This document shows positions 24,615 to 42,520 of a stretch of DNA of 64,000 nucleotides, piece after piece (positions within the stretch are counted from its first letter, which is position 1; each line of letters begins with the position of its first letter). The notes below the pieces were generated by a model. That model worked only from the letters and a program-made list of their open reading frames with translations. It was not told where the DNA came from and did no database searches. Both the position numbers and the translations under genes were made by a program. Source of the DNA: Hemileia vastatrix (lineage: Eukaryota; Basidiomycota; Pucciniomycetes; Pucciniales; Zaghouaniaceae); contig JASXTE010000002.1 in assembly GCA_030280995.1 (NCBI GenBank), forward strand, positions 13,216,683-13,280,682, given 5' to 3'.

Positions 24615-25045
24615 AATGGAGGATGATAATTTCTTGTACATCATATCCAGTGGGGGACAGATGCGTTTTTTTTCATTATTTATTTTATTAGATTATAATA
24701 TGTAGGGATTAATGTAATATTAGTGTGAATAGAGTGATATACTTCTTGTTGTAATAGTAGTTTGCGGATTTTATTTAAGGGTTTCGTTTGGTAGTTTCTG
24801 ATCACCCTCCATGTAGATTGGAGGGTTGGTGACTATTGAGAGAGAATTGATGGACGAGAGCTGAGATGTTAGTGAGAGAGCAATCGAAATTCACGTGGCT
24901 GCTGTGCGTGTGAGTGAAAGGAGTTGATATCCAAGCTGAACTTCCCGGCAGGCAGACGCCAAATCTTTATCCATCCCTCTCCATTTTGGCTCATCAACAA
25001 TCTTTATCTTTTTTTCTGAGGGAATCCTAAAGAATCGGCTTCAAC
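24615..25045 (+). promoter_or_regulatory. Intergenic region upstream of Pkc1
   Basis: It contains the end of the upstream transcript and the probable Pkc1 promoter and leader. No conserved element can be named from sequence alone. Confidence 0.4.
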
Positions 25046-29561
<4,516 letters not shown>

Positions 29562-30094
29562 ACTTTTTTTTTTTTTTTTTTTTTTTTGGCCATTCTTCTA
29601 ATCTTTATGCTTTGCGGTGTCAAAGTTGGCTTTTATTTATTTTTTTATTTGGAAAATTTCTCTATCTTATTTATTCTTTATATTTATTTTTGCTATAAAA
29701 ATTGAATCGTTTTAGATACATAATATAAAGTTGCCCTATAAACTACAAACTTAAGCATTTTTTTTTGTTAAGAGGTATTATATATATGTGTATGTGTGTA
29801 TATATATACCATGCATATACGCCATGGGAAAGCCATGAGAGATGATGTCTTGTTTTACTTTGAATTATTAATGTAACGGTGATTTATGATATATATATAA
29901 GTAACTCTTTCTATTAAAAAAAAGTAGAGGGGGGTGTTGCAGAGAGATAGAGAGAGAGAGAGAGGTTTTTAGAAAATTGATTTGTTTTGTTTTGATTACA
30001 TGTTTATTGTTGGTAAATGGGAAGAATTTACATGGGGGGAGGGGGGTGATATTTCTGGTTAGATGAAGGGGGGTTGATTTGGTTTTGTTTCATT
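29562..30094. other. Downstream region of Pkc1 with T runs
   Basis: A run of about 25 T follows the stop codon by 2 bases, and short TATATA, GAGAGA and G-rich runs follow. No gene is seen. It probably contains the Pkc1 3' untranslated region. Confidence 0.6.
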
Positions 30095-30739
<645 letters not shown>

Positions 30740-32025
30740 AGGGGATGTCAAATATTACCATATATGCCACACCATTCCAAGATGCCATCATAAATGGTAG
30801 ACTTGGGGTTAGACATGTCAAGCATGAGGTCAAATACTCTTTACTCTTGTGCCATTTTCACAACCACAATTCAGCCCACCAATCTCATCACAGTAAGTAC
30901 ATTCCTTTTCATTTCTTGAATCATCCACCTTTTTCCAGCTGAGTTTTCCATTCTTCCCTGCATCTTGTGGCTGCTGAGATAGTGACCTTTAAGGTTAAGC
31001 CTTCTTTTTTGCATTATTTTACTTTTCTTTGTTTACATCTCATTGGTATGCATTCATAGCACATTATTTATTCATTTCACATGCTCCATATTCAAGTTCC
31101 CCCAAATCCTGACTTCCCTCTTTCTCAATCTTTTTTTCCTACCTTTCCATCAAGGTAAATGTCATCTCCTTTTTAATTTTTCCTGCCTATCTGATATTAC
31201 TTTTCTTCTGTCAATAATTCACACTTAATTATATCTAGGACTCTTATCTGAATAATCTTAACTTATTTAATTACTCTTTTTGACATTTTTCCCATCATGT
31301 TGAACATTTTAATTCAAGTTGGAAAAAAAACCTTAACATTAAGGTTATGCTTCTTTGAATCCCACATTATTTTAACAGAATACTCTCCAAAATCCTGCCT
31401 TTCATTTCCATCAAACAGTTTTGAATTTGGTTCAGTGGTTTTTAAGATATCATCCTTTAAAGTTCAGCCCTTTTTTCACAATTTCAATTTTATTTGCTTT
31501 AACATTACACACTTAGATGGTAGGGCTTCTGAAAAGCTTGTCTGATAATAATCTAGGCTATTAGCTCTTATTCAATTACCTGAAAATTTTTTAAATGAAT
31601 AAGTATACTCCAGTTTTAAAATCTTGTGAAAATTTTACTCATTTTGGTTGTTCATTTCAGATCAACTAAAGTTTGATAAACTGGGTAAGTCAAGTAGGGG
31701 GTGAAGGTTCAATGCATAATAAAGATTTAGGTAAGGAGACTAAAGATGGTAATTAAAGGATTTTCTAGATTTTTATTTTTGTTTCTTAAATTTATAATTT
31801 ATCACTCATTAAATATAATTATCAAATTTAAGTAATAGGCCATTGGGCCTTTTGGCTGTATAAAAGTAATCATTCAAACAATTAATTGATTGAATGAGTT
31901 CAAAATATTATTCCTTGTCATATGTCTTCTTTAACCTTGATCACCTCTGAAATTATTAGCAGGCAGTATTCTGAATTCCATTACTTTTACTTGATTGATT
32001 ATCTTTTTTGACTGGTTTACTTATA

Positions 32026-32226
32026 AGGGGGTACCAAAGTTAGAAATCTTCCATTTCAAAATATCTCTTTTTTCCACCAAATCATACATGATTATTTTTT
32101 AAAATATGCCATATTTTTCCCCGAAAATACCTTTTTACTGAGAGTTAATTTCAAGTTTGTGACTTTCTTTTTGTGTTGTGGAATACAATTTTAAATAATT
32201 ACAAATTTCTAACTTTGTTAAACCCT
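32026..32226. mobile_element. Second copy of the 200-bp AGGGGGTAYCAAAGTT MITE
   Basis: It is similar to 19561-19760 throughout. Its right terminus is degraded (TTGTTAAACCCT where the other copy has TTGACACCCCCT). It is inserted in the decayed Harbinger element. Confidence 0.85.
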
Positions 32227-32263
32227 ATTAATTTATGAAGTAAAAATGAAAAATTGGTAATCC

Positions 32264-32980
32264 TCAACTCCTTTCATAGTAAATTTCACAGAAGCTTATT
32301 TCCTTTTTTTTAAATATTTTTTTCACAAAAGTTAAAGATGAATTGGTTGGAAAATATTTTTTAAAAACATATACATGGAAAAATAAAAAGATGAAGAGTT
32401 CTAAAAATAATAAAATTATATTGTCTGGTCTAACCTCCTCAGTGGGCCAGGTGATAATTTTTGATTGAAGTGAGTAGATGGATATGATAGTTTGTTTGGT
32501 GTATAGATCTACTTTTCCATGAATTACATTGAAGAGGCTCTCAAGATGAGTTATGGCCACACAATTTCTATTTGAGCCAAATTGGAAAAGTGCCTCAGAG
32601 TTTTTATTTCAGGATCCTGCTGTGAGAAATAAGAGTTGTTATGGAAAATATAATAATTATGGATCAGATAATTTAGCCATTGAAAAACCATGATAAGTGG
32701 TTTAGAAAATTTATCAAAATTTAGTTTTAGGAATCTCTGAAAATCTATGAGGTGAATATTGTGATTGATGGTGAAAAGAAGGTGTTTGGGGAGTAAGGTA
32801 GTGGTTCTCTAACAGGTGACTCATATAGCCTAAATCTAATTCAGCATCCAAATATGTATGAGACTAAACCTTAAGATCAAGGGCTACAGAATTATTGGTT
32901 GTTTGAAGCTGTTGTAAAAGTGAAGAACTTTTGTCAGTGTTTGGGGGGGGAAATAAGGGGGAGTAATCAATTTTAGGAGT
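32264..32980 (-). pseudogene. Remnant of Harbinger transposase N-terminal half
   Basis: The frame at 32264-32560 reads LESLFNVIHGKVDLYTKQT then SLQSKIITWPTEE. This aligns with LDNLFNIGYGTVILYTKRC then SLKSQTLAWPTPE of copy B. Upstream in broken frames are LDLGYMSHLLENHYLTP and FQFGSNRNCVA, matching copy B's N-terminal part. No DDE catalytic region is left. Confidence 0.7.
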
Positions 32981-33301
32981 GGTCAAGAATTGTGATATGA
33001 TCATAGAGGGGCCTTAAGACTTGATGCACATTGTACTGTGCATGTATAAATGAGCCCCTAAGGAATAGGTGAAGAAGTGTTTTAAGTTATGGGCATGTAT
33101 GTATCTGGTGCATACTAGTTAATAGAAGTGAATGGAGTGCTTGAAATGCTTTGATGTACCCAATAGATGGCATTTTAAGGGAAAAAACACCATTGAAGTA
33201 CACCTGCCCTGGGCAGGTGTACTTTACACAAAAATGACTTACTTGGTACCAGTTTTGTGGCATTCTTGAATGGCATATATTTCTAATTTTTGACACCCCC
33301 T

Positions 33302-34043
33302 AACATGATAATTTCAGAGATCTAGCTTCCTAATATCATAGCAAAAATATAAAATAATGAGTAATTTCTTCATGCCTTTAGATTTAATGAAAAATTTTAA
33401 ATCTATACTTCAAAAATAGTGATTGTAGCAAGATGAGACTAGCACCTTTAGCTATAGAGGTTAAAATATAGTCATGTTTAATGCAAATTATCAAAGAATA
33501 TTTTTCTCTTGGAAAGAGAACTGAAAAATCTGCACTTAACTTAAGTGCAGATTTCAAACCAAATCAACACTTAAATTTTGCAAAAAAGTCACTTATTTCA
33601 AAAATGGGTGTCAGTTCTGACCTCATATCAGCACTTGTTTCCCAATTTTTTTTTTCACAACCACATGTTGACCACATCATTCCTTACTTTCCCACCCTTT
33701 CCCTGTCACATGTGAAACCCAGACCTCCATCCCCATATCAATCCTTGGCACACACCCCTCACTGAGATTTGAAACATTTTATTGCCACATTTTTACCAGG
33801 CATGTTTTTTCCCTTATTTTTTTATGTTTTCAACCTCTTAATGTATTTTCTTTTAAAATAGCAGTTTCATAATGCCTCCCAGAAAATCCAACACTCAAAA
33901 GGCAACTCAAAAAAATTCTTTATTACAAAGGTCTTTGTTAGGATTTGGGTTGAGAGGTGATGAGGAGGAGCACTTTGGGCGCTATGCATTGTAATTGGCA
34001 GAAGAAAGGGATATTGCATAAGGGGGTTCTATTGGGAAAGAGC
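33302..34043. other. Unassigned repeat DNA before the gypsy element
   Basis: No gene is supported. At 33871-33995 a short plus-strand frame begins MPPRKSNTQKAT, which could be the start of some transposon protein but is too short to assign. Confidence 0.4.
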
Positions 34044-37000
34044 TGTGGGGTGATCCTCATTGGACAACTTATATAGTAATCCAGTTACTTCTTAGTCTCA
34101 CTGCTGTATCAGAATAGTGAGTACCAACATAGTCAGTCTAGTTAGTCTCACTGCTCAAGTAGCATATTCAGTCCCATCTTAGGCTAGCATCAGATCTAGT
34201 AGTAGTATGCCCTCTTAGGTCCTAAAATTTTTTCCAATCTAGCACTGGTGCACTACAAAAGGATTATGAACTCCTCAGGTAAACCTGATGCCAAACTTCT
34301 TGCTAATTTGCAAGAACAGAATGTAAGACTCATGGAATTTCTAGTGGAGGAAAAGCCCTCATACAGCCGCCCTACTGAAGCCAAATTTTATTCTTCCAAA
34401 GCCAAAGCATAGGTACTTCCTGCCACACCAGAGCCACCTGTAAAAAGCCTAAAAATTTCAGTCCCAGAAATCTTTGATTGAAAAAGAAGCCCCTGTACAG
34501 ATCAGTATGCATTTCAGGTGAATATTTATGTCCTGCATAACAATAATCAGTTTCCCAATGAACAATCAAAAATTGAATTCACAATTTCTTACCTAAAAGA
34601 TGAGGCAGCATTCTGGGAAAGGCCATATACAAAGGAACTCCTTAGAAATGGCAAGTTGGAACCAAGTTTACATAAGTTCATGGCAGCATTTTGAATTACC
34701 CTTTGGTGACCCCAATGTGGCCACAACCTTGGAGCATGTGCTCAACCAATTACAACAGAAAAACTCTGTTTCCAAGCATGTGTCAGAGCTCTGGGGCCAC
34801 ACCAGCTACATCACAGCATGGGAAGAAGGGACACTCATGTTTCACTTCAGAAATGGGCTCTTATCATGAACCAGAAATGCCCTAATCAGTCATCCATGAA
34901 AAATCTCTCTCAAAGAACTTATGGAGCTGGTTATCCAAATTGATAACAAGCTTACACATCAGTAAATGGATAGTTGGAGTGGTGCTTTTCAGTGGCACAT
35001 TATGCCTCATCAAGTAGGGCCAGCTCCAGTGACCCAAATGCCATGGATATTGATGCAGTAAATTCATAAAGCTCTAGTGGGGGAAGAAGGCTATCTGATG
35101 AAGAATACCAGAGTAGTATGAAAAAAGGGCTGTGCCTCCAACACTAAAGTAGTGGTCATCTGGAAATGGAGTGTAGAGGGAAAATAAGGGTTAGTGAAGT
35201 GGAGGACAGCACAGGAAAGGTGCTTGTAAAAGACAGTGCTCGGGAGTGAAGGTTGTGCCCTCCTTAAGCAGATTATAGGGAAAGGATAAGGTAGATTTAG
35301 TAGAGGAATTATCAGCATGTAAGTCAATTGAAGTAAATTATAATCATGTTATACTGAACTTGTCTTGAATGAACCTTGACTCCACAACAAATGTATGAGC
35401 CCTGCTGGATTTTGGTGCCACAGACTGTTTAATTTTCAAAAAAAAATTGAAAAGGAATAAAATGAGAAAATAAAAATTGGACAACCCCAGGCACTTAATT
35501 ATGTTTGATGGATTATCTGGTGGGGGTGGAGAAGTAAAAGAAAAGGTTTTTTGCAGGTTTTGGTGAGAAAGAAGGGAGTCTAAGTGCAAGGAATATGCAA
35601 CAAACCTGAAGGACCAGTATGACATGGCTGTACCAGTATAAACCACAGATTGAGTGGAAGGAAAAGAAGGTTCATATGGGAAGGAAAGGGGACACTTGCA
35701 CTAAAGTATTGGCCCACTTTCCCCTTCAGGGGATAGGGGCCCATCCTGGTAAGTCTTCTGATGTTCTGTTATCATCAGTTGACTTGCCACCAGAACTGAT
35801 TCTTTCTCTTTATTCTAAGCAGCTGGCTGGGGATGGGTCACCAACAGGGAGCACCAGAGAAAAACATAGAGGGGATGAAGCAAACCAAGAAGAGAAAAAG
35901 TCCCAGCAGAAAAGGGGTGAGGCACAGGATGGAAGTGTGGAAGGAGCAGAGATATAATTTTCCCCCTGGCCCCTCCTGGAAATTTTCCTGGTGTTTTATT
36001 ATCATTAGTAGGCTTTCCCCAAGAACTGATACTTTCTCTTGATGCTAATTTTCAGGACTTGGATGGGGCCCTGAAGGAAGAGGAGGAACTGGAATGCAAT
36101 GCAACAGCATGGAACATATCTTCCAAGATTGAAGCTAAGGTCCAGTCCTAGAAGCTAAAAAAAGCCTTAAGGAAATAGTCCCTGAAGCTTATTTGGAATT
36201 CATACTGCGGTTTGAAGATGGAGAATTCAACACCCATCCAACTCATTGACTGTACAACTTTTCCATTGATCTGAGGCCAGGCGCAATCCTTCAATTTATC
36301 CATATAATCCCATTATCAAACCTAGAGTCAACAACACTAAAAGAGATGATTGATGAGAATTTAAAGAATAGTTTTATTGGGGAATCAAAATATCCCTGGG
36401 CTGCCCCTATGGTCTTTTCAGGAAAAAAGGATTGTTCACTAAGACCTTGCATGGATTTCAGAAGGTTAAATCTGCTAATGGTAAAGAAAAGATATCCCCT
36501 TCTTTTGACTAGTGAGATAATTGATAGTCTTCAAGGTGCAGAGATCTTCACATCTCTAGATCTTAGAGCAGGATACCACAACATATGTGTAAAAGAAGGC
36601 AATTATCACAAACTGGCATTCTGCACTAAATTTGGTAATTTTTGATGGTTAATAATGCCATTTAATCCATGTAATACGCCTGCCACTTTCCAACACCTCA
36701 CCAACAGAATATTTAGAGACAGAATAGTGATGGATGTAGCAGTATGCCTGGACAACATCTTGATTTACTCCAGATAAATGGAGGAACACCAGATATGTGT
36801 AAAGGACTTTTTTCAGCACTTTAGGGAGGCCTAGGTATGTTTAAAACCAGAAAAATTTTCTTTCTCAGTGAGTAAAATCTCCTACCTGGGTATTATCATT
36901 TCAAAGAATAGGGTAAAAATAAATCAGGAGAAAGTAAAGGCAGTAACAGAATGTCCAACACCTGCATCAGTAAAGGATCTCCAGTCATTTTTAGGCTTTG

Positions 37001-37958
37001 AAATTTTTTATCTTTGCTTTATAGAAAATTAATCACACATTTTCCAACCACTTCACGGCCTTGCAAAAATTGAAACCAAATTTATTTGGACAAATAGTCA
37101 ACAAGATGTTTTTGACTACCTGAAAAGAAAATTTGTGACAGCCCCTATTCTTGTAATCCCAGACTTACTAAAGCCATTTTTTATGGAATATTACTGCTCA
37201 GACTTTGCACTGGGTGTGGTATTATCACAATTTTATTCTGAAAATTTCTTACAACCAGTAGAATACTTGTCATGTACACCTTAAGGTGCTGAATTGACTA
37301 TGAAATATATGATATGGAGTTATTGGCACTAGTTGAAGCTATATGCACTTAGCACCACTATTTAGAAGGAGGACCTCACCATTTACAAGTTATAATTTAC
37401 ACAGATCATAAAAGTTTGGAAACCTTCCTGACCACAAAAAATTTGACTCTCTAGAAAGAATTGATGAGGAACTGCTATGCAGAATTAATTTTGTTGTCCA
37501 ATTCAGACCAGGGAAGAAAATTTGAAAACAGGATGTGCTGTTATCAAAGTAGGTATAAGTAAGGAAAGGATTAGAGAAGTATCACCTGGAAGGGGAAGCA
37601 CTGTATTTTAATGGGAGGATAATGGTTTAAAATTATGAAGAGCTAAAAAGGCTGGTGGTCAAATCAAGGCACGACTCTCCAATAGAAGGTCACCCAGGAC
37701 TGCCAAAGACAGGGGAGCTGGTGAATCACAGTTTTTACTGGAAGTACATGCAGGCATATTTCCAACACTATGTAGCAGCATGCAACTATTTCCAGAGAAA
37801 CAAGGTCAGCCCATCAGCCACACCACTAACCCTGTTAAGCATACCCAAGAAGCCATGGAAAGAACTCTCTTAAAACCTGATGGTGGAGTTACCCAAGTCA
37901 CAAGGAAAGAACACTATTTCCACAGTTGTTAACCACTACACTAAGATGGTGCACTTTG
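34044..37958 (+). pseudogene. Decayed Ty3/gypsy gag-pol, 3' part lost
   Basis: Read in order on the plus strand: Gag from about 34264 (MNSSGKPDAKLLANLQEQN, then TISYLKDEAAFWE), a protease relic near 35403 (LLDFGATDCLIF), reverse transcriptase at 36346-36980 (YPWAAPMVF, RPCMDFRRLN, FTSLDLRAGYHNI, AVCLDNILIY where YxDD is expected), RNase H near 37190 (DFALGVVLSQ) and the integrase zinc region at 37655-37873 (HPGLPKTGELV, FQRNK with the last Cys lost). It then breaks off in the integrase core at TKMVHF, where an LTR of another family begins at 37959. Numerous TAA, TGA and TAG stops occur. A 5' LTR may start at about 34044 but cannot be confirmed without its partner. Confidence 0.85.
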
Positions 37959-38692
37959 TGTCAGTATATGCTAGTACTTAAGTATGATTTAGTAGTAAAT
38001 ATAAATGTTCCTAATAAATAATCAATTATTTATAGATTAAAGCTCAGGGAAATACTTATAAAACTGTCATAATCAATTTTTAACTCACAATATTTGGATT
38101 GGTGCAGACTAGTGATGGAAAATAGGCTAATCAAATATACTTATAGCTAATATAAAGATAATATCAATTTATAAGGGTTTTAAAATATATTTTTATATTC
38201 TAATAGTTAATTAATATTTTTATTTGATGTTTAGTATGTAATTCATGTCCAATAACCTGCCAAATCCTAATTTACTTATGCCAAAATTCACTGGAGTTCA
38301 CAGGCCTTCAATTTAAATGATTTCACTTCTATCCCCAGAAATCAAAGCACTGTGAGGGCTTATCACCTCCCCATGGTGGCCACTTCAAGAATTTTCAACA
38401 ATAAGACCTCCAGTAAGGACCCTCCATCACAATTAATGATATCATACACCCATACCATAAATAGAGAAAACAGATAAAAGGGGATACCATAAGGAAACAA
38501 GTAAAATAACCCATCCAAAGAGAATAAAATGATCACCAAAGCATTTAAAGGAACTAAACCAACTTTCCAAGCCCCTAATAACATCCCCAAGCATCCAAAT
38601 TCACCTAGTAATTATATCATAACCCATAAATCTATGAAAATCCATTAAAGGAAGCAGATTAGGTTGTCCAAACTGGATATATGCATCTGAAA
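37959..38692 (-). mobile_element. Truncated LTR, inverted copy of 6724-7898
   Basis: Its complement matches the solo LTR from the 3' terminus (CTAGCATATACTGACA) back to about position 7167 of that copy, then stops at 38692. It interrupts the integrase of the gypsy relic. The 38363-38590 frame is LTR sequence, not a gene. Confidence 0.8.
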
Positions 38693-38704
38693 ATTTTTTA
38701 TATG

Positions 38705-39424
38705 TGTCAGCATAGGTATCCCTAGTACTGAGCGTTTCTTATCTTTAAATTAAGATAACCTTAATTTAATTAAGCTTATAAGTTAATATTATCATTATAA
38801 TACTTATATATATGGTTATTATGCTTATGTACATATTTATTATACTATTATTTGACTTATATGATTTTAAATAGCTTATCCATAGCCCCATAATACTTAT
38901 TAAGGTGCTAATGTAGTTATCATTTACTTATATTATGTGGTATTAAGTAATTATAGACATACATAAGCTTATATGTATTCATAAACCTCAAATTAAGTAA
39001 AATATGTAGTTTAATTATGTATATATAGGTCTATATGCTGGTTTTATCCTCTAAATAGCCTGTAAACTTTAATATTCTGCTATTTTAGGTCATATGGACA
39101 TATTAAATGGACCCACAATGCCTACACAAGCATATACACCTTTTTCAGGTGCATATATCTAGTTTGGGCAACTTAATCTTCTTCCTTTTATGGATTTTTA
39201 CAGATTTATGGGTTGGGATATGGTTACTGGGTTAATGTGTATGCTTAGGGATGTTATTGAGGGCTTGGAAAGTTGATATGGCTCCTTTATATGCTTTGGG
39301 TTTCATTTTATTCTCTTTGGATGATTTATTTTACTTGTTTACTTATGGTATCCCTATTTATCTGTTTTCTCTATTTATGGTATGGGTGTATGATATCATT
39401 AATTGTGATGGATGGTCCTTACCG
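38705..39424 (+). mobile_element. Truncated LTR, direct copy of 6724-7898
   Basis: It begins TGTCAGCATAGGTATCCC and follows the solo LTR to about position 7440 of that copy, ending at GATGGTCCTTAC. It then passes straight into a gypsy fragment in the opposite orientation. With 37959-38692 it forms an inverted pair whose shared part is 38415-38692 against 39147-39424. Confidence 0.8.
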
Positions 39425-41000
39425 TTTAATAAAATCTTAATATTATCCTCTATGTCTTTACTCTTCATTGGTGAAGCAGGTTATGGTTTATTTTTAAGGC
39501 TAGCAGGAATATTATCCAATTTGCAGGTTGAACTAATTTTCATCTCATGATTTTCACAAGGCCAAGTTCATTGGTTCCATGTGCAAAAGCCATTGGTAAT
39601 GCCTCAATAAAATCCAAAATATCTGTCCTCTCAGCTTTAATTATCTGAGTTCCAAATGATGTGTTTGAAATTTCTGTTTCCAGAAGCTCCATCTCACTGG
39701 TATCTCTTCCTTTGCAAGGAATATTTACTACTGACTCAATGTTCAAGACTGTGTTAAAAGAATTTATTTTAAATTTATCTTTACCATTCACTCCAATTGT
39801 AAAATTATTATTAGCAGGGTCTAACTTTATACCAAAATTGTTTGGAATGTCATTACCAATGATAAAACAGCTACTACAATCAGTAATATTCATTACTACA
39901 AAGTCACAACTTACTTTAACATAGCCATATTGATGTTTAATAAAAACAGGAGCTTTGTATTTACCAATGGGGTGTAGTACTGATCCAAACCCTCTCCAAT
40001 TTCTACTTTGAAGGGATTCAAGCTTTGACTTATAATCACTACCAATTTTCTGTAATGTACATGCAGAACCAATAGAACCAGAAGCTCCTGTATCCAATAC
40101 TATATTTAAAGTTTCCCCATAAATTATTGCTGGAACCATGATAGATGTCATTCTTAAGTTATCAGCTTGTATATCTTGGATGATCTCAGCATCTTCAAAT
40201 TTTATTAATGATAAATTTGAGTCCATACTTAATATTGGATTTTCAAAAATTAAAAAATTATCTTACAACATATAGATCTCATTTTCATTACTATATGAGA
40301 TATTAGTTTCACAATAACTTGAATTGTTGCTTTTATCTGTCTCATGTTCAGACTTATGCTGATTTTCAACAATATTTATATTTTCCTCACATTTTTGACA
40401 TTAACCCAGGGCTTATTACATTTATAAAAAGTATTTGTCTCATACTTTTTACGCACTACAGGTACAGTATGTTTTCTCTGCTTTTCCTGGAGTGGTTTTG
40501 AATTTTGAATTTTTATAGGTTCATTATTCTGTTTATAAGTGGTGTACCTTGCTTCATACTTATGGTTTAATAGTATTTCATTAAAAATATTAATAAATTC
40601 AGAGTATCCATTAACCATTATTGTTCTAGCTACAACAATGTCTCTGTAGATATAGGTAATTTATATATTTTTTATCTTTCAATAAGTTAAAATCCATATT
40701 TGTTGGATGGCTTTTAATATTTTATTTAAATTCATTTAAAATACCATAGGTTTGTCACTATTCAATGTATTATACCTTGTTTTCTCATTTAATCTATGCT
40801 TAGTTTAAATTTAGAACCTCCAAATTGTTTTTCAACTAGTTTTTTCCATTCAGCCCAAGAGTAATCTTTACCCTCACTTAATACAGTTTCAAAACATATT
40901 AAAGCAACATCCTTAAATAATGAAATTATTTTTGATTTTATCTCTTCATCAGGTAACTTATATGGGAATTTTTATTTTACTCAGAAATCCATCAGCCCAG
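39425..41000 (-). pseudogene. Second Ty3/gypsy remnant (gag C-terminus and protease)
   Basis: On the minus strand a Gag piece near 41000-40780 (SWAEWKKLVEKQFGGSKF) is followed by a worn zinc knuckle at 40618-40376 (FYKCNKP). An open frame at 40226-39540 holds a retropepsin-like protease (NIVLDTGASGSIG, SCFIIGNDIPNNFGIKLD). The following pol region is missing. The protease frame itself is uninterrupted for 228 codons, which makes this remnant less decayed than the gypsy at 34-38 kb. Confidence 0.8.
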
Positions 41001-41044
41001 TGTCCAGTGGATGTCATGAAGCCCTAATCCCAGTGCTGGTTGGG

Positions 41045-41172
41045 AAAGTAGTATTTGAAAACTTTGATACCCACTATTCTTGTTTTAATTTTTCATTCCA
41101 GATAATGAAAAATAATAAAACCATTTATAAGTTTAATTAATAGTGGGTATCAAATTTTACAAATACTACTTT
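41045..41172. mobile_element. 128-bp fold-back element
   Basis: The left arm AAAGTAGTATTTG then CTTTGATACCCACTATT and the right arm AATAGTGGGTATCAAA then CAAATACTACTTT are inverted with only a few mismatches over about 34 bp. It has no coding capacity. The TTTGATACCC word echoes the Harbinger-type ends but the outer sequence differs. Confidence 0.65.
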
Positions 41173-42141
41173 GCAAATACAACAACAGGATTAGGATTTT
41201 GTAAAATTCTGCATCAGATTTAGGAAATAAACTAGCTCTGGGGCTGTTAGATTTCAGAGTAAGATACTACTCCAAAATTCCACTCTGTGTAGGATTTTGG
41301 AACTGTTAAGGTATTTATACCCTAAGACAACCCTAAATTTTTATCATCACCACCCAATTCATTCATTCATTAATTCATATTGCTATTTGTATATTGTGTT
41401 TTTAGACTATTTTTTGCAGCTTAAAGATGTAAAAAAATTATTTGGGCTAAACTTATAAATTACCTCAATGCCACTTTGAAAATTTTTATTTCACACATAT
41501 CTTAAATTCATTGAATTGATATGGGAAAGTGCATCTTGTTTTAATCAGGTTGTAGACCTTTTTCATTTTTGTTACCCTGAAATTATTAATATAAAAAGGA
41601 ACAATAATTTTTATTTCAGTTCTGAAAGAAATATGCTGATAGAAAATTGGTGATGAATTGGAAAAGAAAGGTTAATTGGTATGGTTAAAAGAGGGATGCA
41701 ATGGGGATTGATGATTGACAATACCTGAGTTTCAGGTCAACTTTGATACATTTCTCACAAATTACCATAGTTTTTTAAAATCCCTAGTTGGATTTTTGGG
41801 CAAAAATTTCATGAAAATCTGAAATGAGATTTCATGAATAGCCTGAACTTTGATCCCCACTAATACATACATATATAAATATATATTTGCATGTATATAG
41901 AGAAGGGAGGCAGAAGCTTTTAGGGCTCTGATAAATTTTTACAACAAATTAAACTTAGAAAAGATTTTGTGGTCTTCCAATATTGGCAGAGGCCTTTGTT
42001 GGTCTGTTTGGTGCTGTTTTTGTATGTCTTAATTGACATTATTTGAATAATTGGATGTTTTTCTGTGTTTATTCAATGAATATTGGGACTATGGGTATGT
42101 AGGCACTACCATTGAATATTACTGGTTTTTACCCATATATT
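41173..42141. other. Repeat-derived DNA left of Harbinger copy B
   Basis: No gene seen. The last 200 bases are G/T-rich and may be the left part of the LTR-like sequence that continues after 49452 and is interrupted by Harbinger copy B. Confidence 0.45.
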
Positions 42142-42224
42142 AGGGGGTATCAATGTTCAGGGATCCGCAATTAGGGATCAGGAATTTTTTTCCCAGGATC
42201 AGACATTATTAATTGCGGAAGATT

Positions 42225-42256
42225 CTTATCCACTAGCCCCAGGGCTAGTGGATAAG
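42225..42256. repeat. Perfect subterminal hairpin of Harbinger copy B
   Basis: CTTATCCACTAGCCC, loop CA, GGGCTAGTGGATAAG. It lies about 85 bp inside the left terminus and is shared with copy A (19442-19473). It may be a transposase or Myb-protein binding site; that role is inference. Confidence 0.85.
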
Positions 42257-42520
42257 AAATCCACGATAATGCATTATCCCGCCTCTTATACCCCAATTTC
42301 CATTCCTAATTCCTGATCCCAAACTCATCTCATCCATGATGGATTTTTAAGAAAGTCACATGACTTATAATTGCTGATGCCATCCTTAAGTATTTCCTCA
42401 CTCTATGCTACTTAATTTTGGTGGTGAACACTTAAGTTTTTTTTCTATCTACACACCCCAACTGCACATTTGGCGGCGAATTCCCACTTCCCTCATCACA
42501 TAACCCTTCCACCGGCAACA

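Larger units (their letters stand above)
30740..33301 (-). mobile_element. Decayed PIF/Harbinger element, second family, 2.6 kb
   Basis: The left end AGGGGATGTCAAATATT and the right end (complement AGGGGGTGTCAAAAATT) are imperfect inverted repeats, each followed by ATATATGCC and ATTC(C)AAGA. A decayed Harbinger transposase lies on the minus strand towards the right end. A 201-bp MITE of another family is nested at 32026-32226. CpG is nearly absent. Confidence 0.65.
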
